Shown in pieces: positions 54,890 to 63,547 of a DNA stretch of 64,000 bases. Where the stretch lies: positions 7,254,001 through 7,318,000 of the forward strand of contig NZ_CP107947.1 in the NCBI RefSeq assembly GCF_036059255.1, read 5' to 3'. How positions within the stretch are numbered: the first letter of the stretch is position 1; each line of letters opens with the position of its first letter. Under the pieces are notes generated by a model. That model searched no databases. It was not told the origin of the DNA and saw only the letters and a list, made by a program, of their open reading frames with translations. Made by a program: the position numbers and the translations under genes. The DNA is from Micromonospora sp. NBC_00389 (GTDB lineage Bacteria; Actinomycetota; Actinomycetes; Mycobacteriales; Micromonosporaceae).

Positions 54890-55318
54890 ATGAAACTCGA
54901 TGATCTGCCATTGGTGGAGTTCGCGTTCCCCGGGCCGCTACGGGATCAACTGGTGGCCGCGATCCTGTCCGGCGCGAAGACCACGACCTCTGGCCTGCTG
55001 CTCGGATACGAGCGCGAGAACGAGCCGTTGCCCCGGGTCGGCCAGCGAATGGCGGTGGTGGACTCGCAGGAACGGCGGGTCGCGGCGATCGAGGTGACCG
55101 AGGTGCGGGTGGTCCGGCTCGCGGACGTGGACCTTCAGCACGCCCTCGACGAGGGTGAGGGTGATGAGTCAGTGGCGCAGTGGCGGGCCGGTCACGAGAG
55201 GTTCTGGCACAGTGCGGAGGTTCGGGCGGAGCTGGGCGACCCTGGTTTCACCGTGAACGACGACACGTTGGTGCTGACCAAGCGCTTCCGGCTGGTGCAC
55301 CCCGCCGGAGACGAGTGA
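54890..55318 (+). CDS. ASCH domain protein
   Basis: 142 residues with an ASCH fold: VEFAFPGPLRDQLVAAILSG, AKTTTSGLLLGYERENEPLP (the K-T-T loop), VGQRMAVVDSQERRVAAIEV, then VAQWRAGHERFWHSA. ASCH domains are RNA-binding or amidohydrolase-like (a related enzyme hydrolyses N4-acetylcytidine). The likely start is ATG 54890 with GGGGAAG about 10 bp upstream; ATG 54881 is nearby. Confidence 0.8.
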   Translation: MKLDDLPLVEFAFPGPLRDQLVAAILSGAKTTTSGLLLGYERENEPLPRVGQRMAVVDSQERRVAAIEVTEVRVVRLADVDLQHALDEGEGDESVAQWRAGHERFWHSAEVRAELGDPGFTVNDDTLVLTKRFRLVHPAGDE

Positions 55319-55352
55319 TTCCTCTCGACGGCTCGCGCCGAGAGTCAGTCAC

Positions 55353-55757
55353 CTAGGCGGGGAAGCGGATGACCGGCAGGTCACCGCCATCGCCGTACGC
55401 TTTTCCCTCGCCGGTCAGCACGCACGCGTCGTGCTCCAGCACCGCCATCACGGCGGCAGCGAGATCGACCCGGCCGGTGACGGTCCGCCAGTAGGCCAAC
55501 TCCTGCCAGTCCTCGCCCCACGTCGGCAGCACTGCGCACGCGGGACGTTCCAGCAGCCGGTGGAGTACCGCCCTGTCACCCGGATCGTCCACCACCGCCA
55601 GGACCTCGGCGGCGACCACGGCCGGCACACCGAACCGCACGCCGTCCTGGGCGATCTCGTGAATGGGTTCGGCAACGTCCATCGAGCCGGCGAGGTAGGC
55701 CAGTAGCGCGGACCGATCCAGCACCAGCCTGACCGGAGGCGTCTCCGGGCCGATCAC
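55353..55757 (-). CDS. PIN domain ribonuclease toxin, VapC-like
   Basis: 134 residues with the PIN acidic residues: LVLDRSALLAYLAG (Asp), VAAEVLAVVDDPG (Glu) and RVDLAAAVMAVLEHDACVL (Asp). The fourth position is Glu in LTGEGKAYGD where Asp is usual. It is predicted to cut RNA when freed from the antitoxin. Its GTG overlaps the antitoxin stop (GTGA). Confidence 0.75.
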   Translation of the reverse strand: MIGPETPPVRLVLDRSALLAYLAGSMDVAEPIHEIAQDGVRFGVPAVVAAEVLAVVDDPGDRAVLHRLLERPACAVLPTWGEDWQELAYWRTVTGRVDLAAAVMAVLEHDACVLTGEGKAYGDGGDLPVIRFPA

Positions 55758-56065
55758 GCCGCCGGCGCCTGGCTGTCGGAACCGTCGAACAACTCCCCTG
55801 CCGCACGGCGAGACCGGTCGCGCAGCGCGGCGCGACGGCCAGGCGACCACTCCTGCTCGACCTGGGCGCGTTGAGCCCTGGCCCGAGCTCGTCCTTCCGC
55901 AGTGACGGTCATGCCACGTCGGGCCAACTCGGCGTCCAGATCCTCGGCACGCATTCGGGCACGAATCGCGTCGACGACGTAAGCGCTGGCGTTGGGCTCA
56001 CGCTCCAAGCGCTCCGCGACGTCCTGCGGAAGCGAGAAGGATTTCTTGCTGACGGACCCGGTCAT
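55754..56065 (-). CDS. ribbon-helix-helix antitoxin for the PIN toxin
   Basis: 103 residues: an N-terminal KKSFSLPQDVAERLEREPNA, which fits a ribbon-helix-helix, then YVVDAIRARMRAEDLDAELA and a charged tail (GRRAALRDRSRRAAGELF) likely to wrap the toxin. It is translationally coupled to the toxin gene, the usual VapBC order. ATG 56065 is preferred; ATG 56092 would add nine residues. Confidence 0.75.
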   Translation of the reverse strand: MTGSVSKKSFSLPQDVAERLEREPNASAYVVDAIRARMRAEDLDAELARRGMTVTAEGRARARAQRAQVEQEWSPGRRAALRDRSRRAAGELFDGSDSQAPAA

Positions 56066-56137
56066 ACTGAGGATGGTATCGAATCGCACCACCGATCGAC
56101 AGTGACACGCTCAGCCTTAGGCCGTCTGGTTCAGACG

Positions 56138-56584
56138 TCACTCCGCCGCCTCCATCGCGGCCCAGATCTCGTCGAGGTAGTCCCACCAACGCTGGTCATC
56201 GAGCCGGAAGCTGGTGAGCAGGAATCCACCGACCACGAAGGTGTTACCCACGACATCAGCGCGCGCGGTCGAAGTGGCAGTGACATCACCGCCGGCCGCT
56301 GCCGACAAGAGGCTGGCCAGGTCTTCACGAGGACCGAGTTCAACCCAAGAAGACTCGCTCGCAATGATCTTGTCGGCCAGTCCCGACAGTTCGGCCTCGG
56401 TCGCGCCATTGCGGAACACGTCGTTGACGATGAAGCCGACGACGAAGACGGCATAGCGCACGGCCCTCTGCGCCTCGTCCTCATTCAGGCCGGCAAGCGC
56501 CGATGCGAGACGGTCGCCATCCTTCGCAATCACGGCACGGTACGCCTCCCGAACCGCCTCCTCCACACGCTCATCAACCCGCAT
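56138..56584 (-). CDS. conserved hypothetical alpha-helical protein
   Basis: 148 residues, mostly helical: RVDERVEEAVREAYRAVIAK, AQRAVRYAVFVVGFIVNDVF, and a C-terminal DDQRWWDYLDEIWAAMEA. No signal peptide or membrane segment long enough to count. No recognised family. ATG 56584 overlaps the end of the upstream membrane gene by 11 bases, so it is the third gene of a small operon. Confidence 0.6.
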   Translation of the reverse strand: MRVDERVEEAVREAYRAVIAKDGDRLASALAGLNEDEAQRAVRYAVFVVGFIVNDVFRNGATEAELSGLADKIIASESSWVELGPREDLASLLSAAAGGDVTATSTARADVVGNTFVVGGFLLTSFRLDDQRWWDYLDEIWAAMEAAE

Positions 56585-56867
56585 CGCCGTTCCTCCGCTT
56601 CTGGCGCCTGTCCCACCATGTCGTAACCGTGTCGACAGTGGATCCTGCGATCACGAGTGCAACACCCACGATTTTGTTCGGTGCCACCAACACACCAAGC
56701 ATGCCGCTGGTCAGCCCAACCCCTTGCGGTGAGTAGGCGACGATCGTGTCCACTCGACGCTCCCATCGAGGCGCTTCAGACTCCCGCTCACGCGGTTGCA
56801 GGGCGTCCGGAGAAGGACGAGCAGGCCGGCCCGCCGCCGGCTCCGGCCGCGGAATCGCAGGCCGCAC
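56574..56867 (-). CDS. small membrane protein of the DUF6244 operon
   Basis: 97 residues: a Pro/Arg-rich N-terminus, a hydrophobic hairpin GLTSGMLGVLVAPNKIVGVA and LVIAGSTVDTVTTWW, then a basic tail DRRQKRRNGD. GTG 56867 is the first start in the open frame after the upstream stop. It overlaps the next gene by 11 bases. Function unknown. Confidence 0.5.
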   Translation of the reverse strand: MRPAIPRPEPAAGRPARPSPDALQPRERESEAPRWERRVDTIVAYSPQGVGLTSGMLGVLVAPNKIVGVALVIAGSTVDTVTTWWDRRQKRRNGDAG

Positions 56868-56902
56868 GGGTGGATGGCGGGTTGTGCTACCACCACCCGT
56901 GG

Positions 56903-57166
56903 TCAGTTTCCCAGCGCGCGGACCTTCGCGATCGTCTCCTGGACGTGCTGTTTGGCCGGGTCGCCGCCCTGGGACGCCTGCGCGAGAGCCTGACGGTACG
57001 CGTCGATCATGCCGATCAGCGGGCCGGCGGCCACACCCTCCAGCGCGCCGGCGACCAGCGCCCGCGCTTCGGCGGCGTCCTGCGCTGCCGCTGCGGTCTT
57101 GGCCTTCGCCTCGTCCAGCTTCTGCGAGGCCGCCGCCAACCTCGCGATGATCTGTGCTGCGCTCAC
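56903..57166 (-). CDS. DUF6244-like helical protein
   Basis: 87 residues: SAAQIIARLAAASQKLDEAK, then AKTAAAAQDAAEARALVAGA (helical, heptad-like), LIGMIDAYRQALAQASQGG and HVQETIAKVRALG. It resembles the DUF6244 family of Micromonosporaceae and Streptomyces by recollection. GTG 57166 has GGGGAGG 6 bp upstream and is preferred to ATG 57172. Reminiscent of ESX/EsxB-like helical hairpins, but no WxG is present. It leads a three-gene operon. Confidence 0.6.
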   Translation of the reverse strand: MSAAQIIARLAAASQKLDEAKAKTAAAAQDAAEARALVAGALEGVAAGPLIGMIDAYRQALAQASQGGDPAKQHVQETIAKVRALGN

Positions 57167-57290
57167 GCGCATCCTCCCCGTGGTCGACCATCGCCTCCAC
57201 CACCGCACCGGCGGAGACCACAAGGGAGCGTACGAGATCCGCGCACCCTCCGCGACCGCCCGCTCGCTCACTCGTGAGCCCGAGAGCAGT

Positions 57291-57341
57291 GAATCTTGGA
57301 AGGTTTCGGCCCCTCAGAGGGGCAGTTTCCTTCCGAGATTC
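57291..57341. repeat. 51-bp imperfect palindrome
   Basis: Three matched segments in order: GAATCT/AGATTC, GGAAGG/CCTTCC and GCCCCT/AGGGGC around a CAG loop, separated by symmetric internal loops. It lies between the GntR remnant and the DUF6244 operon. It could be a terminator for the old GntR gene or an element end. Confidence 0.6.
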
Positions 57342-57359
57342 AAACGGAGTCGAGTGCGA

Positions 57360-57506
57360 TCAGCGCTCGGCGACGTATACGCCGACGCCAGGCACGCCGA
57401 CAACGAGCCCCTCAGCCTTCAGGGTGAGCATCGCGTTGCGCACGACGATCGCGGAGACGCCGTGAATCTGGCAGAGCTGGGTCGTCGACGGCAGCTTGTC
57501 GCCGGG
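57360..57506 (-). pseudogene. C-terminal remnant of a GntR-type winged-helix regulator
   Basis: The frame ending at TGA 57360 reads PGDKLPSTTQLCQIHGVSAI, then VVRNAMLTLKAEGLVVGVPG and VGVYVAER, i.e. the recognition helix and wing of a GntR HTH. Directly before PGDK a stop (TGA) is in frame and the first half of the HTH is missing. The break coincides with the 5' break of the M1 peptidase on the other strand. Confidence 0.75.
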
Positions 57507-57508
57507 TC

Positions 57509-58924
57509 ACGGTCGCGCCGCAACCCGGCGCGCCCGGCCTGGGCGACAGCTACTTCCCCGACTACGGCAACGGCGGCTACGACGTCTCGCACTACGACGT
57601 CCGGCTGCGCTACGACCCGGCCACCGACCGGCTCACCGGCACCACCACCATCCTCGCCACCGCCACCCAGGACCTCTCCCGGTTCAACCTGGACTTCCTG
57701 CTCGGCGTCGAGTCGGTGCGGGTCAACGGCTGGGCAGCGAGCACCAGCACCGCGGGCGCGCACGAGCTGGTGGTCACCCCGGCTCGCACGGTGACCCGGG
57801 GCCAGCAGCTCACCATCGTGGTGCGCTACGACGGCATCCCGTCGGAGACCCTGGTCAACGGCTACACCGGCTGGACGCGTACCGACGACGGGGCGCTGGC
57901 GGTCAACGAGCCGGAGTCGGCGTGGTGGTGGTTCCCGAGCAACGACCACCCGTTGGACAAGGCCACCTTCGACATCTCCGTGTCGGTGCCCACCGGCGTC
58001 GAGGTGATCAGCAACGGCGTGCAGCCACGGCCGCCGCTGGCCGAGGCCGGCAACCGCACCCGGTGGATCTGGCGGACCACCTCCCCCACCGCCACCTACC
58101 TGGCATTCATGGCCATCGGCCAGTACGACATCGTCACCGACACCACGCCGAGTGGCCAGCCGGTGATCAACGCGTACAGCACCTCGCTCGGCGAGCTCGG
58201 GCCGGCCGCGCGGGCCAGCATCGAGCGCACCGCCGAGATCGTCGACTGGGAGAGCAGGATCTTCGGCCCGTACCCGTTCGAGGCGCAGGGCGGCGTGGCC
58301 GGGCCGGTGGACGGCATCGGCTTCGCGCTGGAGACGCAGACCCGACCGGTGTACGGCCCGGGCTTCTGGCGGCGCGGCGCCAACACGTACGTGGTGGCGC
58401 ACGAACTCGCGCACCAGTGGTTCGGCGACTCTGTCTCGGTGGCCGACTGGCGCAACATCTGGCTCAACGAGGGCTTCGCCTCGTATGCCGAATGGCTCTG
58501 GTCGGAGGAGCAGGGCGAGGGCACCGCCCAGGAGGTGTTCGACTTCACCTATGCCAGCTACCCGGCCGACTCCGAGTTCTGGCAGGTGCTGCCGGGTGAC
58601 CCGGGCGCCGGTCGGGTCTTCGACAACGCCGTCTACGACCGGGGCGCCATGACGCTGCACCAGCTGCGGCTGGCGGTCGGCGACGACGCGTTCTTCGAGA
58701 TCCTGCCTGCCTGGACCGCAGAGCACCGGTACGGCAACGGCACCATCGCGCAGTTCCAGGCCCTGGCCGAGCGGATCTCCGGGCTGGACCTGGACGATCT
58801 CTTCACCACCTGGCTGTTCACCGCCGGCCGGCCCGACGTGGCCTCGGCCGCGCGCAAGGCGGCCCCGCCGGCCGAACCGAAGTCCTGGGCCAAGATCCGT
58901 GAGGCCCACGAACTGATGCACTGA
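57509..58924 (+). pseudogene. M1 family zinc metallopeptidase, 5' end deleted
   Basis: Open frame from about 57509, reading APQPGAPGLGDSYFPDYGNG and then GGYDVSHYDVRLRYDPATD. It has the M1 GxMEN-equivalent region VDGIGFALETQTRP and the zinc site HELAHQWFGDSV with the third ligand in WLNEGFASYAE. It ends RVPDV-type RPDVASAARKAAPPAEPKSW at 58924. The catalytic centre is intact, but the signal peptide and start codon are absent; the first in-frame start is GTG 57716, inside the N-terminal domain. Intact relatives are exported aminopeptidases. It is probably not functional unless an unconventional start is used. Confidence 0.8.
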
Positions 58925-58988
58925 GTTCCGACATCGGCTGGGAGGCCCGCCGCCCACGCGCGGCGGGCCTCCCCGAACCGCACAGCGT

Positions 58989-59348
58989 GCCTGTCGAGCT
59001 GCCGCAATAACGGGGCACCCCCCGTCCGCCCGCGCGGCGTTCCTCCCGGCAGCCCCGGCCACCTCGCTGCGCTGGCACAGCGGGTCCAACCCACCCCCCT
59101 ACACGCCTGTCGAGCTGCCCCAAAAATGGGGCACTCCCGCGCCTGCCGGCACCAGCACCGCACCGGCAACTGCACCGGTCTCTTGCGATGGCCCGGACCG
59201 GCGACGCGGACGCCGTCCCATCGCCTTTGATTGACACGGTGCGATCGCTGGCGGACTGGCGGCGGATGGTGCCGGTGGATGGCGGGCGGCGTCCCATCGC
59301 GTTCATGCGCGGCGATCGTCGGTCCAGATATGGGGCAGCTCGACAGGC
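58989..59348. mobile_element. candidate MITE-like element with 18-bp inverted repeats
   Basis: GCCTGTCGAGCTGCCCCA occurs at 59105-59122 and its exact reverse complement at 59331-59348. A partial copy in the same sense (first 15 bases identical) starts at 58989. The inner 208 bp is non-coding and contains two similar CGTCCCATCGC blocks. It has no transposase, so it is either a MITE or a dispersed intergenic repeat. Confidence 0.5.
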
Positions 59349-59354
59349 ACGACC

Positions 59355-59560
59355 CGAGCCGGGCCGGGCCGGGCCGACCCCAGCCAACCCCAGCCGACCG
59401 AGCCGGGCCGGGCCGAGCCGAGCCGAGCCGAGCCCAGCCGAGCCCACCGGGCCGGGCCGAGCCCAGCCGGGCCGAGCCGAGCCGAGCCGAGCCGAGCCCA
59501 GCCGAGCCGAGCCGAGCCCAGCCGTGCCGAGCCGAGCCCAGCCGTGCCGAGCCCGTGCCC
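59355..59560. repeat. GAGCC/GGGCC pentanucleotide array, about 205 bp
   Basis: Roughly forty 5-base units of the type GAGCC, GGGCC, CAGCC and GTGCC in a row, mostly GAGCC. It begins next to the inverted-repeat element. Likely length-variable between strains. Confidence 0.85.
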
Positions 59561-59646
59561 GCTCCGGTGCAGCCGCCCTCAGGAATGTGACGACACGAGC
59601 GCAGACAGCGGCGGCGCAGGCTAAACAGGCCAGGCGCTCGCTGGAT

Positions 59647-60189
59647 TCAGGACGCCTGCCCCGGTGAGGCGGGCAGCGGCACCGGGGCGGCACCGGCCGT
59701 CTCGGCCGTTCTCGCCTCGATGGCGCGGATGTGCCGGTAGGCGAACCAGAGCGGCGGGAACGCACCGACCGCGAAGGAAAGGTCGATCAGCGTCCAGAAC
59801 CAGGGGATGTCTCGGATCGGGCCGCAGATCAGCGCCAGCGGGATGATCCCCGCGCAGGCGATCATGCCGACCTGCACCACCCAGACGTTGCGCACCGGGT
59901 CGCGCAGCGGCCCCCAGAACGCCACCGCCAGCACCAGGTGGGCGAAGGCCAGCCAGTCGGTGCCATAGAGCAGGAAGGGGTAGTCCTCGCCGGCCGTCAC
60001 GAGCCCGGTGTGGACGCGCTCGATCCAGTCGACCAGCGCCGGCAGTTGGCCGGCGAGCGGGTCCAGCGCGCGCAGCAGCCAGCGCACCTCGATCTCCAGC
60101 GGGAACGCGGTCACACCGCTCAGGAAGAGCCCGATCAGCACGATCCACAGCCACCGGCGGGTCCGCCGCAGCCGCTCCTCGATGTCCAT
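59647..60189 (-). CDS. membrane protein, unknown function
   Basis: 180 residues, four membrane segments: WLWIVLIGLFLSGVTAFPL, WLAFAHLVLAVAFWGPL, VWVVQVGMIACAGIIPLALI and TLIDLSFAVGAFPPLWFAY. Acidic and basic N-terminus (MDIEERLRRTRR). No known family could be assigned. Conserved-looking, with a hydrophilic loop after the first segment. Starts at ATG 60189. Confidence 0.7.
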   Translation of the reverse strand: MDIEERLRRTRRWLWIVLIGLFLSGVTAFPLEIEVRWLLRALDPLAGQLPALVDWIERVHTGLVTAGEDYPFLLYGTDWLAFAHLVLAVAFWGPLRDPVRNVWVVQVGMIACAGIIPLALICGPIRDIPWFWTLIDLSFAVGAFPPLWFAYRHIRAIEARTAETAGAAPVPLPASPGQAS

Positions 60190-60290
60190 GATCGGAGCGT
60201 AACGATGATCTTCGTATCATTCGGTCCCGTCGGCCGCCCGCCGGGGGTGACCGCTGTCTCAGGGGCAGCGACGCCCGCGAGCCGGGCCGG

Positions 60291-61781
60291 TCAGCACAGG
60301 CTGGCGCACCCGGCGGCGTGCCGGACGTCCCGAGGCGGCTGCGCCGGTCGACTCGGAGCGGGCGACGATGCGCAGACGGGGCACTCCCAGGCGGCCAGCC
60401 GGATCGACCGACCCCGGCTCGCCGGCACCGGACGTGGCGTCGACCGGACGCCACCGAGCGCCCCGGCGGGCCGGACGATGCGGGCCGCCGTCCGCGCCAC
60501 CTGCCGTACCGGACGCCGCAGCGGCGGCGCGACCAGCACCTGGGCGACCCGTCCGGGCAGTCGGCGACCGCGCTGCCGGTCCAGGGCCACCGCCGCCGCC
60601 GTCGTGGCGATCGCCGCGACGGATCCGGCCAGGACGAGTGTCTGCCGGGGTCCGGCGTGTTCGGCGAGCCAGCCGAGCAGCGGCGCGCCGACCGCGGCGG
60701 AGACCGAGCCGGTCACCGCCAACGCGGCGAGTACCCGGCCGCGCATCGCAGCGTCGGTGTCGAGTTGGGCGCGGGTGCCGACGGTGGTGTCGATGACCAC
60801 GGCGGCGGCGGCGATCGGCAGGATCACGGCGGCGAAGCTCCAGGTTCCCGGAGCGAGGCCGGCGATGATCTGCAGCCCGCTGGCCAGCAGGCCCGCGGCG
60901 ACCAGCGTCCGGTAGCCCAGGGTGCGCCTGCGGGCCGCGACGAGCGCGCCCACCACCGTCCCGACCGCGAAGACGGTCGACAGGAACCCGTAGCCGGACG
61001 CCCCGGCGGCGAGCGGCCCGTCGCTCATCGCGGCCATCGTCACCTGGTAGTTGCGGCCGAGGCTGCCGAGCACGAAAGAGAGGGCGAGCGCGAGGAGCAG
61101 CACCGGCTGCCGGCGCAGGTAGGCGAACCCGGCCCGTGCGCCGCCCCGGTGGCTCGAACCACCGTCCGGCACCGCCTCCGGCTGATCCTGCAGGCTCGCC
61201 GGGCGTACGGCGAACAGCGCCACCACCACGGCGGCGAAGCTCGCCGCGTTGATGCCAAAGAGCAGCGCGGGGCCGACGGCGGCCACCACGACGGCGCCGA
61301 GGCTCATGCCGAGGATGCGGCCGGCGGAGTTGGTGAGCGAGCCGAGCGCCAGCGCGTTGCCGAGCGTCTCCCGGTCCACCAGCGTGGATGCCCAGCGCCC
61401 CATCACCGGGCCCTCGATCGCCGAGACGGCGCCGGTGCACAGGGAGATTGCGAAGATCACCGGCAGGCCGCCGACGCCGGTCAGGGCGACCGCTGCCAAC
61501 CCCGCGGCCAGTGCGGCGTGGGCCACCTGGGCGGTGATCAGCAGCGGACGGGCGGGGAGCCGGTCGGCCAGCACACCGCCCCAGACGCTGAGCAGCAGCG
61601 TGGGCGCCGCCTGGAGCAGCACGGCAAAGCCCATGGACGTCGCGGAGCCGGTCTCCTTCAGCACGTACCAGTTGACACCGAGTACCTGCATCCACGTCCC
61701 GATGACGGAGACGAAGCCGGCGAAGGCCCAGATCCGGTAGTTGCGGTGGCGCAGCGCGGCGAAGGTGGCACCCTTGGCCAC
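60291..61781 (-). CDS. MFS transporter (EntS/MFS_3-like exporter)
   Basis: 496 residues with about 12 membrane segments: ALRHRNYRIWAFAGFVSVIG, TWMQVLGVNWYVLKETGSAT, LLLSVWGGVLADRLPARPLL (motif A-like), ISLCTGAVSAIEGPVMGRW and TLVDRETLGNALALGSLTNS. These fit the group with enterobactin exporter EntS. The C-terminus carries about 90 extra residues, Arg/Pro-rich and basic, of unknown role. GTG 61781 follows GGGAGA. Substrate unknown. Confidence 0.85.
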   Translation of the reverse strand: MAKGATFAALRHRNYRIWAFAGFVSVIGTWMQVLGVNWYVLKETGSATSMGFAVLLQAAPTLLLSVWGGVLADRLPARPLLITAQVAHAALAAGLAAVALTGVGGLPVIFAISLCTGAVSAIEGPVMGRWASTLVDRETLGNALALGSLTNSAGRILGMSLGAVVVAAVGPALLFGINAASFAAVVVALFAVRPASLQDQPEAVPDGGSSHRGGARAGFAYLRRQPVLLLALALSFVLGSLGRNYQVTMAAMSDGPLAAGASGYGFLSTVFAVGTVVGALVAARRRTLGYRTLVAAGLLASGLQIIAGLAPGTWSFAAVILPIAAAAVVIDTTVGTRAQLDTDAAMRGRVLAALAVTGSVSAAVGAPLLGWLAEHAGPRQTLVLAGSVAAIATTAAAVALDRQRGRRLPGRVAQVLVAPPLRRPVRQVARTAARIVRPAGALGGVRSTPRPVPASRGRSIRLAAWECPVCASSPAPSRPAQPPRDVRHAAGCASLC

Positions 61782-61919
61782 GACGAATCTCCCGAACGAT
61801 CGACGGCATGATCATCGCGCCCACTCAGGCGCGGTTCAGCAGCCGGCAAGTCTTGCCGACTTAAACCGATTTGACTACATCTGTGAGCGGTCTCACCGGC
61901 CCCACCACGCGTCGGACAC

Positions 61920-61983
61920 CGAACTGGGACAGCCGGCCGGCGGGCAGCAAGCTGCCCTGCCGGCCGGACATCCCAGTCGGTTC
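61920..61983 (-). terminator. terminator after gltD
   Basis: A long stem: CCGGCCGGCGGGCAG, loop CAAG, CTGCCCTGCCGGCCGG (one bulged T), extended outside by CTGGGA/TCCCAG. It lies just after the gltD stop on the minus strand. Confidence 0.7.
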
Positions 61984-62011
61984 AGTGGAGCCGCCGGCTA
62001 ACGCCCCCGGA

Positions 62012-63547
62012 TCAGCGCGCGGCGAGCGGCTGCGCGGCCGGTGCGACCGGGGCCGGCAGCGCCCCGGCACCGCCGAGGTAGCCGTGGATGGCGGCGGCCG
62101 CCGCACGCCCCTCGGCGATGGCCCAGACGATCAGGGAGGCGCCCCGGTGCATGTCACCGGCGACGAACACCCCGTCGGCGTCGGCCTGCCAGTCGTCCCG
62201 GGCGTCGATGGCGCCCCGATGGTTACGGGTCACCCCGAACTGGGCCAACAGCGGCTGCTCCTCGGTGCCCTCGAAGCCGATCGCCAGCAGCACCAGGTCC
62301 GCCGGTAGCTCCCGCTCGGAGCCCGGCACCGCGGTCACCACCCGTCGGCCGTCGCGCTTCTCCACGGTCACCTCGGCGATCCGCACCGCCCGCACCTGGC
62401 CGGTGCCGTCGTCCACGAACTCCTGCACCGCCACGGCGAAGACCCGCTCGCCGCCCTCCTCGTGCGCCGGGTAGCTGCGCAGAACCCACGGCCACGTCGG
62501 CCACGGGTCCCGCGCCTCGTCGCGCTCCTGCGGCGGCTGCGGGTACAGGTCGAGCTGGTACACGCCAGCGGCGCCCTGCCGGTGCGCGACGCCGAGGCAG
62601 TCGGCCGCGGTGTCACCACCGCCGATGATCACCACGTGCTTACCGGCCGCGTCGATCGGGGTGCTGTCGGGCAGCACCGCGACGGACGGCCGGCTCTCGC
62701 CGGTGGCGGCGACGTCGGGCTGGCCGGCGGCCGCGGCGGCGACCGCGCGGTTCGCGGCGACCAGGTGCGACATGGCCTGGTGTACGCCGCGCAGCGCCCG
62801 GCCCGGGGTCTCCGGGGTGTCCCGGCCCTGCAACGCGCCGCAGGCCAGCAGCACCGCGTCATGTTCTGCGCGCAACTGCTCGGCGGTGACGTCCACCCCG
62901 ACGTTCACGCCGGTGCGGAAGCGCACCCCCTCGGCGGTCAGCTGGGCCAGCCGGGCGTCGATGTGCCGCTTCTCCAGCTTGAAGTCGGGGATGCCGTACC
63001 GGAGCAGACCACCGATCGCGTCGTCGCGCTCGTACACCGTCACCGCGTGACCGGCGCGGGCCAACTGCTGGGCGGCGGCCAGGCCGGCGGGCCCGGAACC
63101 GACCACGGCGACCGACCGTCCGGACGGCGCCGGCAACGGGCGGGGTGTGAACCCGCGCGCCGCCGCGGCGTCGGCGATCTCCACCTCGACCTGCTTGATG
63201 GTCACCGGCTGGCCGCCGGCGATGCCCAGCACGCAGGCCGCTTCGCAGGGCGCCGGGCAGAGCCGGCCGGTGAACTCCGGGAAGTTGTTGGTGGCGTGCA
63301 GCGACTCCACCGCGGCGTCCCAGTTGCCGGTACGGACCAGGTCGTTCCAGTCCGGGATCCGGTTGCCCAGTGGGCAGCCGTCGTGGCAGAACGGGATGCC
63401 GCAGTCCATGCACCGGGTGGCCTGCTCGCGGACCAGTTCCTCGCCGGCGGGCGGGTACACCTCACGCCAGTCGCTGATCCGCACCGGCACCGGGCGGCGG
63501 GCCGGCAGTCGCCGGTCGTAGCGCAGGAAACCGTTCGGGTCAGGCAC
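62012..63547 (-). CDS. gltD: glutamate synthase small subunit
   Basis: A 511-residue beta subunit. The N-terminal Fe-S domain has [20 protein letters not shown] and [14 protein letters not shown]. The FAD-binding site is [20 protein letters not shown], then [15 protein letters not shown], and the NADPH-binding motif is [16 protein letters not shown]. It feeds electrons from NADPH to the large subunit in ammonia assimilation. GTG 63547 overlaps the gltB end by 8 bases. An uncommon Ala/Gly-rich insert ([15 protein letters not shown]) sits near residue 265. Confidence 0.95.
   Translation of the reverse strand: MPDPNGFLRYDRRLPARRPVPVRISDWREVYPPAGEELVREQATRCMDCGIPFCHDGCPLGNRIPDWNDLVRTGNWDAAVESLHATNNFPEFTGRLCPAPCEAACVLGIAGGQPVTIKQVEVEIADAAAARGFTPRPLPAPSGRSVAVVGSGPAGLAAAQQLARAGHAVTVYERDDAIGGLLRYGIPDFKLEKRHIDARLAQLTAEGVRFRTGVNVGVDVTAEQLRAEHDAVLLACGALQGRDTPETPGRALRGVHQAMSHLVAANRAVAAAAAGQPDVAATGESRPSVAVLPDSTPIDAAGKHVVIIGGGDTAADCLGVAHRQGAAGVYQLDLYPQPPQERDEARDPWPTWPWVLRSYPAHEEGGERVFAVAVQEFVDDGTGQVRAVRIAEVTVEKRDGRRVVTAVPGSERELPADLVLLAIGFEGTEEQPLLAQFGVTRNHRGAIDARDDWQADADGVFVAGDMHRGASLIVWAIAEGRAAAAAIHGYLGGAGALPAPVAPAAQPLAAR

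Larger units (their letters stand above)
58925..59646. other. 722-bp gene-free region of repeats
   Basis: Holds the 18-bp inverted-repeat element (58989-59348) and the GAGCC array (59355-59560). Open frames on either strand are low-complexity (for example RAEPSRAEPSRAEPS) and are not considered genes. No terminator of classical form is obvious after the peptidase. Confidence 0.6.

Noticed and set aside
59188-59667. 159-residue open frame with RAEPS repeats
   Set aside because: It is the translation of the GAGCC array and the inverted-repeat element; no start signal or unique sequence.
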